This document shows positions 27,077 to 36,455 of a stretch of DNA of 64,000 bases, piece by piece. The stretch's first letter is position 1, and the number at the start of each line of letters is the position of its first letter. This DNA is from Criibacterium bergeronii (lineage in GTDB: Bacteria > Bacillota > Clostridia > Peptostreptococcales > Filifactoraceae): contig NZ_MBEW02000006.1 in assembly GCF_001693775.2 (NCBI RefSeq), positions 56,675 to 120,674 of the forward strand, read 5' to 3'. The translations under genes were made by a program, and so were the position numbers. Below the pieces are notes generated by a model. The model saw only the letters and a list, made by a program, of their open reading frames with translations, ran no database searches and was not told the origin of the DNA.

Positions 27077-27664
27077 TTATCTATTTACTTTTGCATCTTC
27101 AGGGAAAGCATATTCATGTAAATCTGCTCCTGCTGGTACTTCTACAGTTTTAATGTTATTTTTTCTGAATGCGTACATATTGATTTTTTTAACACCTGCT
27201 GGGATTTTTACTTCTGTCAATTTGTTGTTGTAGAAGCTGGAGGTGTCTATTAATTTCATAGACTCAGGTAAATCAATGTGTTCTAGGTTATTCATAGCAA
27301 ATGCACTTGGTTCTATTATTTCTAGTTTGTCATTAAATTCAACTTTTTCAAGTTTATTGTTATAGAATGCAAAGCCTTCTATGTCTTTTAGTGCTGATGG
27401 TAATTTTACTTCTTTAAGTGCACATACACCAAATGCGTCATAGCCTATAGACTCTACTGTATCAGGTATTACTACAGATGTTAATTTTCTTCTGTAAAAA
27501 GCATTGTCCCCTATTTTTGTGATAGGTGTACCATCTTGAGCTTTTTCAGGTATTATCATATCAGTAAGCCCTTGTAGTTTTACTTTGTCTTTACCTTTTT
27601 GTGTCATGCCTTTAAGCTCTGAACCTTTTATATTAAAATCATCGTATTCCCACACGTTTTCCAT
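27077..27664 (-). CDS. leucine-rich-repeat protein (LRR_5/BspA type)
   Basis: This 195-residue protein is made of about six BspA-like repeats of roughly 23 residues (pattern: IGDNAFYRRKLTSVVIPDTV, then similar units ending in AF-x-NNKL-x-x-V-x-x-P). It has no signal peptide or membrane segment, so unlike most BspA proteins it should be cytoplasmic. Its ribosome binding site overlaps the stop codon of the dehydratase beta subunit (TAGGAGG), which points to coupled translation. A role as a scaffold or partner of the dehydratase is inference. Confidence 0.8.
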   Translation of the reverse strand: MENVWEYDDFNIKGSELKGMTQKGKDKVKLQGLTDMIIPEKAQDGTPITKIGDNAFYRRKLTSVVIPDTVESIGYDAFGVCALKEVKLPSALKDIEGFAFYNNKLEKVEFNDKLEIIEPSAFAMNNLEHIDLPESMKLIDTSSFYNNKLTEVKIPAGVKKINMYAFRKNNIKTVEVPAGADLHEYAFPEDAKVNR

Positions 27665-27673
27665 TATATCCTC

Positions 27674-28822
27674 CTATGCTCTATTCATTTGTACCATATC
27701 GCTAAAGGTTTCTAGCTGAGTCTTAACTTGAGCGAAGTCAACCATTTGTTGGTCATAACCCATTTTAATTAGTGGGATGCCAGCTTTATCAAATGCCTTT
27801 TTAAGTGAAGGGTATTCCATTTCTTCGGTGTCGTTGAAGTTCATCATAAATAGTAGGCATCCGTCTGCATTATTTTCTTTTACTAGATTTACTACATATG
27901 TTTGACGTTTGTTAAGTTCAGGGTCCCATAGGATTGGGTCTTCATCCATACGAGCAAATTGGTCAGCAAGAGCCATAAATGGGTCTTCTATTGTAGTATC
28001 TATATCTATTTTTAAGCCTCTTGATTCACTTGCTACATCGTCTGCTACTATGCAAACTTTGTATTCGTCAAATACTTCAAGTAGTCCTGGGTTGTCAGTG
28101 ATAATACCGCTTGTTACTACTTTTATGCCGTTCCAGCTTTCTTCTGGCATAGCTTCTAGTATTGCATTTAATTCTTTAAGCATTTTTGTGTGTTCGTCTT
28201 TGAAGATGTGGTAGCCTGCTTTAAGCACTTTGCATCTGTCTGATGCTTTTATTGTTTGTGGATGAGTTGCAGCTAATTTTATGAATTTTCTTTTTTCTGC
28301 TCTATTTTCGTTGTATACAACAAATGCTTTTTTAAGATTTTCATTTGAAATTTGAATTCCGGATATTTTTTCTAGTTCTTCTTTAGCATTTTTAAATATT
28401 TTTGCGTTGTAAATTTTACCAAAATCTTCTTTTCTATGTTGTCCATGGTTTAAGAATATCATTGGTATTTTTCTGCCGGCACTTACTTTATAGTTTTGTG
28501 ATAGTGGTCTTAATGTGTCATCAAGTGTAGTTAGCATTGATGCTGTAAGTCCATCTAATGAACCATCAAGAGCCATTTCTAGGCATCTTAATGCTAATGA
28601 ATAGTAGAATGTTGGGAAGTAGTTTTTAGCCTGTTCGATAGGACCTTGTCCACCCCAAACGCCTAGTGGTAGCATTCCTCCGGCATAGACTATTTCTTCA
28701 GGTGCGTAGTATGGGAATATTCCTACTACTTTTTTACCATCGTTTAATGCTTTATCTATATATTTTCTTTGGTTATCTGCAATGTCTGCAAATTGTCCTA
28801 GTAATGATTTTATATCGCTCAT
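27674..28822 (-). CDS. hadC: 2-hydroxyacyl-CoA dehydratase beta subunit (HadC/HgdB type)
   Basis: The smaller subunit (382 residues) of the iron-sulfur enzyme that removes water from (R)-2-hydroxyacyl-CoA by a ketyl-radical mechanism in anaerobic amino-acid fermentation. The family HGD-D fold is recognisable by KKVVGIFPYYAPEEIVYAGG at the N terminus, VVTSGIITDNPGLLEVFDEY, VADDVASESRG and a C-terminal GIPLIKMGYDQQMVDFAQVK. The ribosome binding site is AAGGGGG. It follows the alpha subunit by 12 bases. The exact substrate (2-hydroxyisocaproyl-, glutaryl-, phenyllactyl- or lactyl-CoA) cannot be told from sequence. Confidence 0.88.
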   Translation of the reverse strand: MSDIKSLLGQFADIADNQRKYIDKALNDGKKVVGIFPYYAPEEIVYAGGMLPLGVWGGQGPIEQAKNYFPTFYYSLALRCLEMALDGSLDGLTASMLTTLDDTLRPLSQNYKVSAGRKIPMIFLNHGQHRKEDFGKIYNAKIFKNAKEELEKISGIQISNENLKKAFVVYNENRAEKRKFIKLAATHPQTIKASDRCKVLKAGYHIFKDEHTKMLKELNAILEAMPEESWNGIKVVTSGIITDNPGLLEVFDEYKVCIVADDVASESRGLKIDIDTTIEDPFMALADQFARMDEDPILWDPELNKRQTYVVNLVKENNADGCLLFMMNFNDTEEMEYPSLKKAFDKAGIPLIKMGYDQQMVDFAQVKTQLETFSDMVQMNRA

Positions 28823-28834
28823 TGTTCCCCCTTG

Positions 28835-30160
28835 TTACATAGTTGGCTTAGACCAATCAGTTTCCTTGGTATTTTCAAAATTAGTGTAAACATCTTCGCC
28901 TTTTGCTTCACGTTCTGCTTTTCTTTCGTTCATGATTTCAACAAGTCCTTGTACTCTTGTGTTGTACTGTTCTGCTGAGAAGTTTCTTTCGTCTGCTTGG
29001 TCGCCGTCAAAGTGTATTACTGGTATGTCTAGGTCTTCTTTCCAACGTCTTTCTATTTCAGGCATTGCTCCAGACCAAGGCTTGCATGACCTGTTGTAGT
29101 TTACAAGGGCACCGGAAATTCCGTTTTCCTTAGCCATTGTTTCTCTCCATTCAACGCCTGTTTCTATACATACTGAGCATGGGGCTTTGCAGTATGCAGC
29201 TGCCATTTCTCTTACTGTTTCGTATCTAAATCCAAATGCAGGTGCGTATACAACTGCTGTTACGTTTACGCCATTATTTTTAAGTGGTTCGAACAATGGT
29301 TTAAGTGCTGGCCAGCATGGGATTCCTTCGAATAATATTCTATGTTCCTCCGGATATTCCCAAGTAGATGTGTTTTCTGCTACGGATTGTTCAAATTCTT
29401 CAGCTAGTAATTCAAATCCTTCAGCTGCTTTTACTTCGCATCTTGCCGCAACTATATCAGCCATGTGGTTGAATAGGTCAAATCCGCTTAGTGGAGATGG
29501 CTCTTTACCCATGTAATTGCATGATTTTAACCATGCAGCTGCTGTTCTGTTTGCTATTTTGCAAGCTTCGTTGAATTTTTCTTCTTGGAATTTTTTGCCG
29601 GTCAATTCTTCTAGTTGCTTAATAGCGTATTTGAACTGACCCATTAAGTAATCAACCTTTTCCTCAGGTACTTCTACTGTATTTGAGAAAGGTATGTCTA
29701 TATAAATTAGTGGGATGTTGTGAATTCTTGCTATGTTTTCGTACCATTTTGTCATCATGTTGCAGATGTTGTTGCAGCATAGTAAAAAGTCAGGTTGAGG
29801 CATTCTTCTTGCATCAGTTGGTTCACCTGCTGCATAAGCTAAGCTTATTCTAGCATATCCGCAGATATCATTGTCATAACCCATGTCTTCTGCTGCTTGG
29901 CAAAGTCTAAGACCATCTTTTTTAGCTGCGGTAGTTGCTGCATGGTTTTCAGGATAACATACATTTAAATCGAATGCTTTTGCAAGTTCGATTGGAAATT
30001 TAGATGAACTCCAACCTACTAGTTCGCCTCTTTTTTTTGCCTCCCAAGCATTGTTATATACCATGTCAACAACGCCTCTAAGAACTGCAGCAGCAGGCTT
30101 ATGCCCTTCAATCGGTCTAGGTTTCTTATTAGGTAATTTTTCAATCTTTGTAACTGCCAT
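28835..30160 (-). CDS. hadB: 2-hydroxyacyl-CoA dehydratase alpha subunit (HadB/HgdA type)
   Basis: The larger subunit, 441 residues. Cysteines able to hold the [4Fe-4S] cluster lie in LLCCNNICNMM (about 127), APCSVCIE (about 328) and RSCKPWSGA (about 357), and the GWSSSKFPIELAKAFD opening is typical of the family. The ATG at 30160 has AAGGAGGAAAT directly upstream. A 189-base AT-rich gap separates it from the activator gene upstream on the same strand. No CoA-transferase gene (hadA) or dehydrogenase is in the window. Confidence 0.9.
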   Translation of the reverse strand: MAVTKIEKLPNKKPRPIEGHKPAAAVLRGVVDMVYNNAWEAKKRGELVGWSSSKFPIELAKAFDLNVCYPENHAATTAAKKDGLRLCQAAEDMGYDNDICGYARISLAYAAGEPTDARRMPQPDFLLCCNNICNMMTKWYENIARIHNIPLIYIDIPFSNTVEVPEEKVDYLMGQFKYAIKQLEELTGKKFQEEKFNEACKIANRTAAAWLKSCNYMGKEPSPLSGFDLFNHMADIVAARCEVKAAEGFELLAEEFEQSVAENTSTWEYPEEHRILFEGIPCWPALKPLFEPLKNNGVNVTAVVYAPAFGFRYETVREMAAAYCKAPCSVCIETGVEWRETMAKENGISGALVNYNRSCKPWSGAMPEIERRWKEDLDIPVIHFDGDQADERNFSAEQYNTRVQGLVEIMNERKAEREAKGEDVYTNFENTKETDWSKPTM

Positions 30161-30349
30161 ATTTCCTCCTTAATAAAGAAATAATTAATAAAAATTAAGT
30201 AAGGTTTAGTCATAATTTTATAAGCTTGTGCTATATAATATTATAACTAAAATAATTTAAATATAAATACTTATTTGTAAAGTTTTATATTTAAAATTAT
30301 ATTTAAATTGAAAATTCAATTTATATGCAAAAATATTTAGTTTATGAAA

Positions 30350-31144
30350 TTATTTTTTAGCTATAGCTTTTTGATAAGCAAATATTGATGCTCCAAGTGC
30401 TCCATTTAGCTGACAATAAGGGCTTGTTTTGATTTCATGACCTAAATTTTCGGATAAGGCTCTAACCATACCCTTGTTCAAGGCAACGCCTCCAGTCATA
30501 ACCACGTCATCTTGTATACCTATTCTTTTTGCAAGAGAGCCTACACGACTTGCTATAGATTCGTGTATACCTTTTATTATGTCCTCTATTTTAGTGCCTC
30601 TAGCTAGCTGGGAAATTACTTCTGATTCTGCAAATACTGTACAGGTTGAGCTGATTGTCACGTCTTTAGTTGCTTTTTTGTCATATTCTTCTAATTGTCC
30701 TACATCTATTTCAAGGACTTTAGCTATGACATCAAGAAATCTGCCTGTACCGGCTGCACATTTGTCATTCATGACAAAATTCTCCAGCATACCGCCATCG
30801 CCGATTTTAAGTGCCTTGGAGTCCTGACCACCTATATCAATGATAGAGCGTACATTTGGAAATAAGAAATATGCTCCCTTTGCATGGCAAGATAATTCAG
30901 ACATCTGCATATCTGCTTGTTCAAAACTATTTCTGCCGTAGCCTGTGGCTACTATATAAGAGATATCTTCTCTTTTTAGTCCTGATTTTTCTGAAACCTC
31001 TTGTACTGCTCTAGCTGGACCTGAAGTACCAGCTCCAACATCGACTATAGTAGAGGCGAAGATTTCTTTGCCGTCTTTAAGTATCAATGCTTTTGTAGCA
31101 GTTGAGCCTATATCTACTCCCATAGTAAATATTGTATCTTGCAT
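30350..31144 (-). CDS. hadI: 2-hydroxyacyl-CoA dehydratase activator (HadI/HgdC type)
   Basis: An ATP-dependent one-electron donor (264 residues), active as a homodimer with one [4Fe-4S] cluster between the subunits. The actin/acetate-kinase fold ATP motifs are [14 protein letters not shown] (about 9-22) and [10 protein letters not shown] (about 102). The two cluster cysteines are in [12 protein letters not shown] (about 127) and [11 protein letters not shown] (about 164). The ATG at 31144 with TATGGAGG is chosen over an upstream ATG (31222) that adds 26 hydrophobic residues absent from the family. It precedes the dehydratase genes, as in Had operons. Confidence 0.92.
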   Translation of the reverse strand: MQDTIFTMGVDIGSTATKALILKDGKEIFASTIVDVGAGTSGPARAVQEVSEKSGLKREDISYIVATGYGRNSFEQADMQMSELSCHAKGAYFLFPNVRSIIDIGGQDSKALKIGDGGMLENFVMNDKCAAGTGRFLDVIAKVLEIDVGQLEEYDKKATKDVTISSTCTVFAESEVISQLARGTKIEDIIKGIHESIASRVGSLAKRIGIQDDVVMTGGVALNKGMVRALSENLGHEIKTSPYCQLNGALGASIFAYQKAIAKK

Positions 31145-31410
31145 AAAACCTCCATATAGATAAGGAAAGATAAAAATCTTGAAAAGGTTTACTGCAAAAA
31201 AGATTTGCAATAAATCTTGCATTTATTATATCACATTAGAAAAACGAATTCAAGGAAATGTAGTACAAAAACATTTATTTTAGTATTAGATTAAATTAAG
31301 TATGAAAAATGTAAAAAAGGCTTATTAAATTTTATAGTTCAAGGTAAAGTAAAAAAGTTAAGTTTAAATAAAATAAATTAATAGTATATCTGAAAATAAT
31401 GAATAATTTA

Positions 31411-31455
31411 AAAAAAAGACTGTCGAATAAGCTTTATACTTCTTATTCAACAGTC
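31411..31455 (-). terminator. terminator of the beta-propeller gene
   Basis: A 14-bp stem with one mismatch (31418-31431 with 31442-31455) runs on the minus strand into about seven T, 46 bases past the stop at 31501. Confidence 0.8.
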
Positions 31456-31500
31456 CTTATTTATAATATTTCAGATTAAAAAGAATTTAAAAATTCATTT

Positions 31501-33582
31501 TTACAGCTTTATATATGATACTTCCTTGAAGCTTGTCATATTGGTAGATTTTATGCCTCCATCGGAAATAGTGTAAATGGTATTGCCTATTTGTACGGCT
31601 CTTTGTATTTGGGCATCGTAATCATATATATGGTTTTGACTTTCTTTTTGCTGTTTAGCATTTAAATGAGTTATTTTTCCTTTTAGGTTAAAGCCTTTTT
31701 CTGATACGGAAAATACATAAGCTCCATTAAATACTGGGATTTCTTCTTCATAGGTATCGCCATTATAAGTCTTTTTAACTAAATCAGTAACTTGTACAGG
31801 GAAGGCAAATATATTTCTGTTGTAATCAAACATAAGTGCTTTATGGTCTGAGGATAGTGGGCTGTATGTGCCTTGTTTTCCTATTACTTTAGTATCTATT
31901 TGTTTTGGATTTTTAAAGTCGCTTATATCAAACAATGAAACCTTGTAGCCGCTATTTACTACTGCCCCGTTATTTTTTTGATTTGTGTCATAGCCAAAGC
32001 CTATTAGGTAATTGTCCTTGAATGGGTGTAGGTAATCACTGTAACCGGGTACTTTAAGGTATCCTAATATTTGCATTTTTTGAGGATTTTTTATATCTAT
32101 TACAAAAAGTGGGTCAACCTGCTTGAAGGTTACTATATATGCCTTGTCCTTCATATAACGTACTGAATAAATTCTTTCACCAAGGGCAAGGTTTTGTACT
32201 TCAGACAATTTTTTCATATTTTCGTCAAAGGACGCTAGTCTGTTTTCTGTTTTATTTTCTTGCTCCAAGTCATTTATTGTGTATGCTACAAAAAGCTTGC
32301 CATCTTTTTCGTTGAATGAGAATTGATTTAGTGGACTTCCTTCTATCAGAGCAGAACCCTTGTATTCAAAATCTTTTTTGCCGTTATTTTTTAGTGCGAA
32401 TTTGCTTATAGTAGTTTTTTGTGAAAAATATATATTGTCCTGATTATCGTTGCTGTAGGAAGATATATAAATATTGTCTAAGGACATATACAGGTTATCT
32501 GAGTTACCCATATACATTATAGCTGAGCCATTGCTGGAAGTATTTTCATTAAGTGCTGATATTTTAGTAACTCCAAATGAAGTAGTAAATGGCAGATAGA
32601 TTATTTCATTTAATGGTAAAGTTGTAGTTACTTTAGAAGCTTTTGGCATATAGTTTGAAGATTTTGTTCTTAGCATATCGTCATTTGGATATGGTGGTTC
32701 AGGATATTTGACGTCAAAGTCTACATAGCTTGATATATATAATTTGTTTGCTTTTTTTCTTGATTGGTTATAAAATCCGTCAAGTGTCTTAGTAGAAATT
32801 AATTTTGGATTTTTAGCGTCAGAAATGTTATATATATTTACTCCTATTGTTCTTTTTTCGGAGTAGCTAGCATCATATTTAACCTTAGCATTGCTGTTGT
32901 TGCTAGAGCTGTTATCATATATTAAGGTAAGCTTGCCATTGTCAAGATACATATCGTTGATAAAGTTCAACTGAATTTTAGATAGTATCTGCATATTGCT
33001 AGGGTTGGCTGATACTATGGTAACTCCATCATTTTTTAAATAATAGATATTTTTTCCATCTGTTTTTACTATGTCTGCCTCGTCAACACCTTTGGTTTGT
33101 ACGTTAGTGTTTGAATGGTCGCTATCATTTGCGGTCTTAGCATTTTCTGATATTTCGTCTTTTGTTTCAGTGGTTCTCAGCATGGAATTTTCATAGCAAA
33201 CAGGATAAAATAGCGGAATGCTTTTTGCTATGTTATCCAAATTTGTTTGATTTTGCAGGTAAATTATACCGTTATAATCTGATACACTGTAGTTATCAGT
33301 ACATTTAACCTTTAGCTTTGATTTTGAGCCGTTTATAGGGGAGATGGCTAAGCTGGAGCTATCAAGTACATTGGTTACTGCATAATACTCTTTGCCGCTT
33401 TCGTCTACCAACACTAATTCTTTTGCCATTTTTTTTGCATCGGCATTTCCAAACTGGATTTTTTTAGGGCTGTCAAAGTTAAAATATCCTCCACTTTTAG
33501 TGCTGTTTTCAGTTACAGCGTAGGAAGTAAACACAAATAGTATTGCAGTAATACAAGCTAAAATTGCTATTTTTTTCTTCAT
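31501..33582 (-). CDS. secreted beta-propeller domain protein
   Basis: This 693-residue exported protein has an N-terminal signal (KKKIAILACITAILFVFTS). The family mark of the C-terminal beta-propeller group (PF09826 type) is plain: TNVQTKGVDEADIVKTDGKN (about 159), and repeated propeller blades follow (YLDNGKLTLIYDN, PFKDNYLIGFGYDTNQ, SDHKALMFDYNRNIFAFPV). No sortase or SLH anchor is seen; the signal helix may remain as an anchor. Function of the family is unknown. The ATG has AAGGAGAG upstream. It is the last gene of a leftward cluster with TolC-like proteins. Confidence 0.8.
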   Translation of the reverse strand: MKKKIAILACITAILFVFTSYAVTENSTKSGGYFNFDSPKKIQFGNADAKKMAKELVLVDESGKEYYAVTNVLDSSSLAISPINGSKSKLKVKCTDNYSVSDYNGIIYLQNQTNLDNIAKSIPLFYPVCYENSMLRTTETKDEISENAKTANDSDHSNTNVQTKGVDEADIVKTDGKNIYYLKNDGVTIVSANPSNMQILSKIQLNFINDMYLDNGKLTLIYDNSSSNNSNAKVKYDASYSEKRTIGVNIYNISDAKNPKLISTKTLDGFYNQSRKKANKLYISSYVDFDVKYPEPPYPNDDMLRTKSSNYMPKASKVTTTLPLNEIIYLPFTTSFGVTKISALNENTSSNGSAIMYMGNSDNLYMSLDNIYISSYSNDNQDNIYFSQKTTISKFALKNNGKKDFEYKGSALIEGSPLNQFSFNEKDGKLFVAYTINDLEQENKTENRLASFDENMKKLSEVQNLALGERIYSVRYMKDKAYIVTFKQVDPLFVIDIKNPQKMQILGYLKVPGYSDYLHPFKDNYLIGFGYDTNQKNNGAVVNSGYKVSLFDISDFKNPKQIDTKVIGKQGTYSPLSSDHKALMFDYNRNIFAFPVQVTDLVKKTYNGDTYEEEIPVFNGAYVFSVSEKGFNLKGKITHLNAKQQKESQNHIYDYDAQIQRAVQIGNTIYTISDGGIKSTNMTSFKEVSYIKL

Positions 33583-33643
33583 TGTCGTTGCTCTCCTTAA
33601 TTAAAATTAAATTTTAAATAATATGCTTTATTTAATGAGGATA

Positions 33644-33844
33644 TCAATAATCACCAAGCACTGGTTCTGCTTTTGTGCCGTCAGCATTGATATAATATCC
33701 GTCTTGTATTGTCCTAAATCCGCCTCCAAAAAACCAGCCATGAGACTCTACATATTCTATAAATGTGTCTATGACTTCATCAGAGCTAACTTCTTCAGGC
33801 ACGTTTATGCAGCCTATGATTTCAATTTCTTTTGTTGTGCTCAT
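33644..33844 (-). CDS. small hypothetical protein
   Basis: This 66-residue acidic protein reads IEIIGCINVPEEVSSDEVID and later SHGWFFGGGFRTIQDGYYIN. The pattern of an alpha/beta fold with a Gly-rich turn resembles small domains of unknown function in Firmicutes. The ribosome binding site is weak. It lies 7 bases after the 63-residue neighbour and is probably co-transcribed with it. It ends in TGA. Confidence 0.55.
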   Translation of the reverse strand: MSTTKEIEIIGCINVPEEVSSDEVIDTFIEYVESHGWFFGGGFRTIQDGYYINADGTKAEPVLGDY

Positions 33845-33851
33845 ATTATAA

Positions 33852-34043
33852 TCATATTCCCATCATTTTAGAAAATATCATTTTATTTGCCTCTTCTACT
33901 AGGTCTATCATATCTTCTTGACTTATTTTTTCTGCTCTTTGGCTTTTAAAAAAGCTTTTGTATTTTGCACTCTCATCGATTTTTAGGGCAAGCTTATTTT
34001 TTAATAAGCTACTTTTTTTGTACTGGTAATATGGATAGCTCAT
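33852..34043 (-). CDS. small basic hypothetical protein
   Basis: This 63-residue lysine-rich helical protein opens MSYPYYQYKK and ends in EEANKMIFSKMMGI. GGAGGATTTT precedes the ATG. It starts 10 bases after the second TolC-like gene. Family not recognised; no membrane helix. Confidence 0.55.
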   Translation of the reverse strand: MSYPYYQYKKSSLLKNKLALKIDESAKYKSFFKSQRAEKISQEDMIDLVEEANKMIFSKMMGI

Positions 34044-34053
34044 AAAATCCTCC

Positions 34054-35133
34054 TTATAGGTTGATATCAGTGTAGTAATCCAGCATTAGCTGTCTTATTT
34101 TTATCACTTTATCTACTTGAGAAAGTAGGTTTTGACTGATTTGATAATCAGTAGCGTCATAGGTGTTGAGTGTGGTCAAGCCTGATTTATTTAGCAGGGC
34201 ATTTTTTTGTTTCTCAATATTTAGCTGTTCATTTTCAATTTTGTCTTTTCTTAAATTTTCTGTCAAAACTAAAATCTGATTGACTGTCTTATCATAGCTA
34301 TATAATGAAGTCCTTGTTTTTTCGTTGATATCTTCTTTTTTCTTGTCTATCAGCTCTTGCTGCTGCTCAACAGTGCCTTTTTGATTAAGTAGGTCAATCC
34401 ACTTCATATCCTTTAAAAGCTCGTCCATATCGTCTTTTAAATCTACAAAGGAATTATTTTTTAGCATTGCTTGAGCTAAGGCGTCTTTCGGATTTAGTAC
34501 AGTAGATATATCCGGCTCAGTAATTGTAAGGACGATGTCAGTTTTTTCATCAATGCCTAGATGCTTTTTAAACTGACTTTTTTGTAAAGCTATTTGCCTT
34601 TGTAAATCAGCCAGCTGGAGCTTTAATAAATCCAGCTTATTTTTTTCCATGTCTAGGGTTAATTGAGTTATTATCTTATTTTTAAGCTTTACTTCATTTT
34701 GATAGACTATTTTTTGCTGATTTGTAATGGCAAGATTTTTGTCTTGGATTTGTTTTTCTAAATCATATATAGTCTTATAAAAATTGAAGGTTTTATTTTC
34801 GCTTGCAAAAATTTCGCTTTCTTTTTCTCTTGTGATATTTTTTAGTATTTTTTCGTAATCATAGGTCTTATAAGTGTTGTTGTATACCTCAGTTTTGGTT
34901 ATGCCGTTGTATTCGTAGTCAGGTTTGTTTTGGTGAGGGTCTGACTGTTGAAGGGCATTTTTTTTGGCTAAACTGTCTATCATTTCGTCTTGCAATTTTA
35001 ATTTTTCAGAGTTATTTACAGCCATTTGCCTTGCCTGCTCAAAATCTAGTGTCATTGGCTTTTGTGCAAATGAGAGATTGGTAGATAAAAATATGGCTGA
35101 GAGGGAAAGGACTATAATTTTATTTAATTTCAT
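34054..35133 (-). CDS. TolC-like exported coiled-coil protein 2
   Basis: This 359-residue protein has a signal peptide (IIVLSLSAIFLSTNLSFAQ) and long helical segments in the TolC/outer-membrane-efflux arrangement: an opening TLDFEQARQMAVNNSEKLKL, a long central coiled coil, then a second similar half ending in TLNTYDATDYQISQNLL. Its ATG overlaps the stop of the preceding paralogue (ATGA), so the two are translationally coupled. The membrane beta-barrel strands of true TolC are not obvious. In a one-membrane Firmicute the target would be the cell wall or S-layer rather than an outer membrane. Confidence 0.65.
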   Translation of the reverse strand: MKLNKIIVLSLSAIFLSTNLSFAQKPMTLDFEQARQMAVNNSEKLKLQDEMIDSLAKKNALQQSDPHQNKPDYEYNGITKTEVYNNTYKTYDYEKILKNITREKESEIFASENKTFNFYKTIYDLEKQIQDKNLAITNQQKIVYQNEVKLKNKIITQLTLDMEKNKLDLLKLQLADLQRQIALQKSQFKKHLGIDEKTDIVLTITEPDISTVLNPKDALAQAMLKNNSFVDLKDDMDELLKDMKWIDLLNQKGTVEQQQELIDKKKEDINEKTRTSLYSYDKTVNQILVLTENLRKDKIENEQLNIEKQKNALLNKSGLTTLNTYDATDYQISQNLLSQVDKVIKIRQLMLDYYTDINL

Positions 35134-36239
35134 GCTTGTCCTCCAAGTGTCAATAGATATGGTTTTTGATATCTTTCAAGCAAAATTTGATGAGTTTCTT
35201 TAAGATTTTCTAAGGTCTGTGTAATTTCGTCTAAAGAAAGGTTCACTGTATCTAATTCCATTTTAGTCTTTAAGCCTAAGTTTACGGTTGCGTCAAGTTG
35301 TTTGACAGACTGCTCAAGATTTTTCTTTTGCACTTCCAAATTTTCTATTTGAGCTTCCATATTTTGTAGGCGGTTTTCTGTGCTTATAACGGCTGTCTTT
35401 ACGTCATTCTTGCTAAGTCGCAGCTCTGTATTTTTAATCTTTACGTCTATTTTTGACTCTTTAGAAGGTAAAGAGGTTTGGAGTTGATCTAACAAATTGT
35501 ATTTTATTTTTTGTTCCAATAAGTAGATTTGATTGTTTTGAGCTATTATACTTGGAGCTTCAGCTACTGCTTGTCCTATTTGTGAGTTTAGTGACAGGTT
35601 TAATTTAGAAACAGGAGTGTATGCTAAATCTATGTAGCTTATTTTTTTTTCATTTTTTGTACCAAGTAGGTTTTCTAGGTCGCTATATGCCATTTTTAGT
35701 TTTAAAACATTTTCATTTTTTTCAGAAAGTAATTCTTCGTAGTCTAAATTGGCTTTGTCAAAATCCATCTTGCTAATCATTCCGATTTTGTATTTTATTA
35801 TATTAACGTTAAGAGTATTTCTCATGTTGGCAATTTTTTTATCTAGTAGTGTAGCATTTTTTTCAAGGTTTTCTATAGTTATAAATGAATTTTTTAAGCC
35901 TAAACCTATTGCCTCTTTTTGTACATCTATGCTTTGCTTTGTAAGCTGTTGATTGTTTATTAGGTCATTGTAGGCTGTGGACTTTGAGTTTACGATGCTA
36001 GCTGCCATATATTCTGATGCCATCTGCGGGTCAACCTCAGGGAACATACCACTTATGCCGGTAGTTAAAGTATCATCTATTTTATCTGCACTATCCTTTG
36101 TACGCTCTAGAGTAAGGTTGTTGGCGTAAGCCATTTTTAACGCTGCATCATATGTTAATTTTTCTGCTGCATGGGTACTGTTTTGTATTCCAAACATAAG
36201 TGCTAGAGCAAGCACTATAGAAACTGCATTTTTTTTCAT
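35130..36239 (-). CDS. TolC-like exported coiled-coil protein 1
   Basis: This 369-residue protein has a signal peptide (SIVLALALMFGIQNSTHAA) and two TolC-type repeats, KLTYDAALKMAYANNLTLER near the N terminus and the KYKIGMISKMDFDKANLDY motif (about 151-169), echoed by NLGLKTKMELDTVNLSL (about 320). The G-x-x-S/T-x-x-(D/E)-(F/L) pattern is the hallmark of outer-membrane-factor helices. It heads the leftward operon with a paralogue, two small proteins and a beta-propeller protein. No membrane-fusion or RND/ABC partner is adjacent. Confidence 0.68.
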   Translation of the reverse strand: MKKNAVSIVLALALMFGIQNSTHAAEKLTYDAALKMAYANNLTLERTKDSADKIDDTLTTGISGMFPEVDPQMASEYMAASIVNSKSTAYNDLINNQQLTKQSIDVQKEAIGLGLKNSFITIENLEKNATLLDKKIANMRNTLNVNIIKYKIGMISKMDFDKANLDYEELLSEKNENVLKLKMAYSDLENLLGTKNEKKISYIDLAYTPVSKLNLSLNSQIGQAVAEAPSIIAQNNQIYLLEQKIKYNLLDQLQTSLPSKESKIDVKIKNTELRLSKNDVKTAVISTENRLQNMEAQIENLEVQKKNLEQSVKQLDATVNLGLKTKMELDTVNLSLDEITQTLENLKETHQILLERYQKPYLLTLGGQA

Positions 36240-36410
36240 TTTTTCTCCTCAATTTAAATTTTGGTTACTTGATTATAACATATTTGAAATACCTTTTATC
36301 TAGTTGAAATTAAAACGTAATACAAATGTATAATACTTGTAGCATAATACTATAATGTGAGTATTAAAATCTGCTTAAATTTGTATATGCTAATTATTAA
36401 AATTTTTTAC

Positions 36411-36444
36411 AAAAAGAGCTGCCCTAGTTATAGAGCAGCTCTTT
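36411..36444 (-). terminator. terminator downstream of the Ig-like remnant
   Basis: The stem AAAGAGCTGC/GCAGCTCTTT (36413-36422 with 36435-36444) is followed on the minus strand by TTTTTG. Confidence 0.75.
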
Positions 36445-36455
36445 AAAAAGTTTAT

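Noticed and set aside
30161..30349. N-terminal extension or extra small gene between hadI and hadB
   Set aside because: The stretch is plain AT-rich sequence; hadB has a strong ribosome binding site right at 30160 and the frame overlapping its start has no start signal.
31145..31222. Longer start for the dehydratase activator
   Set aside because: The extra 26 residues are hydrophobic and not part of the family, and the GGAGG site fits the ATG at 31144.
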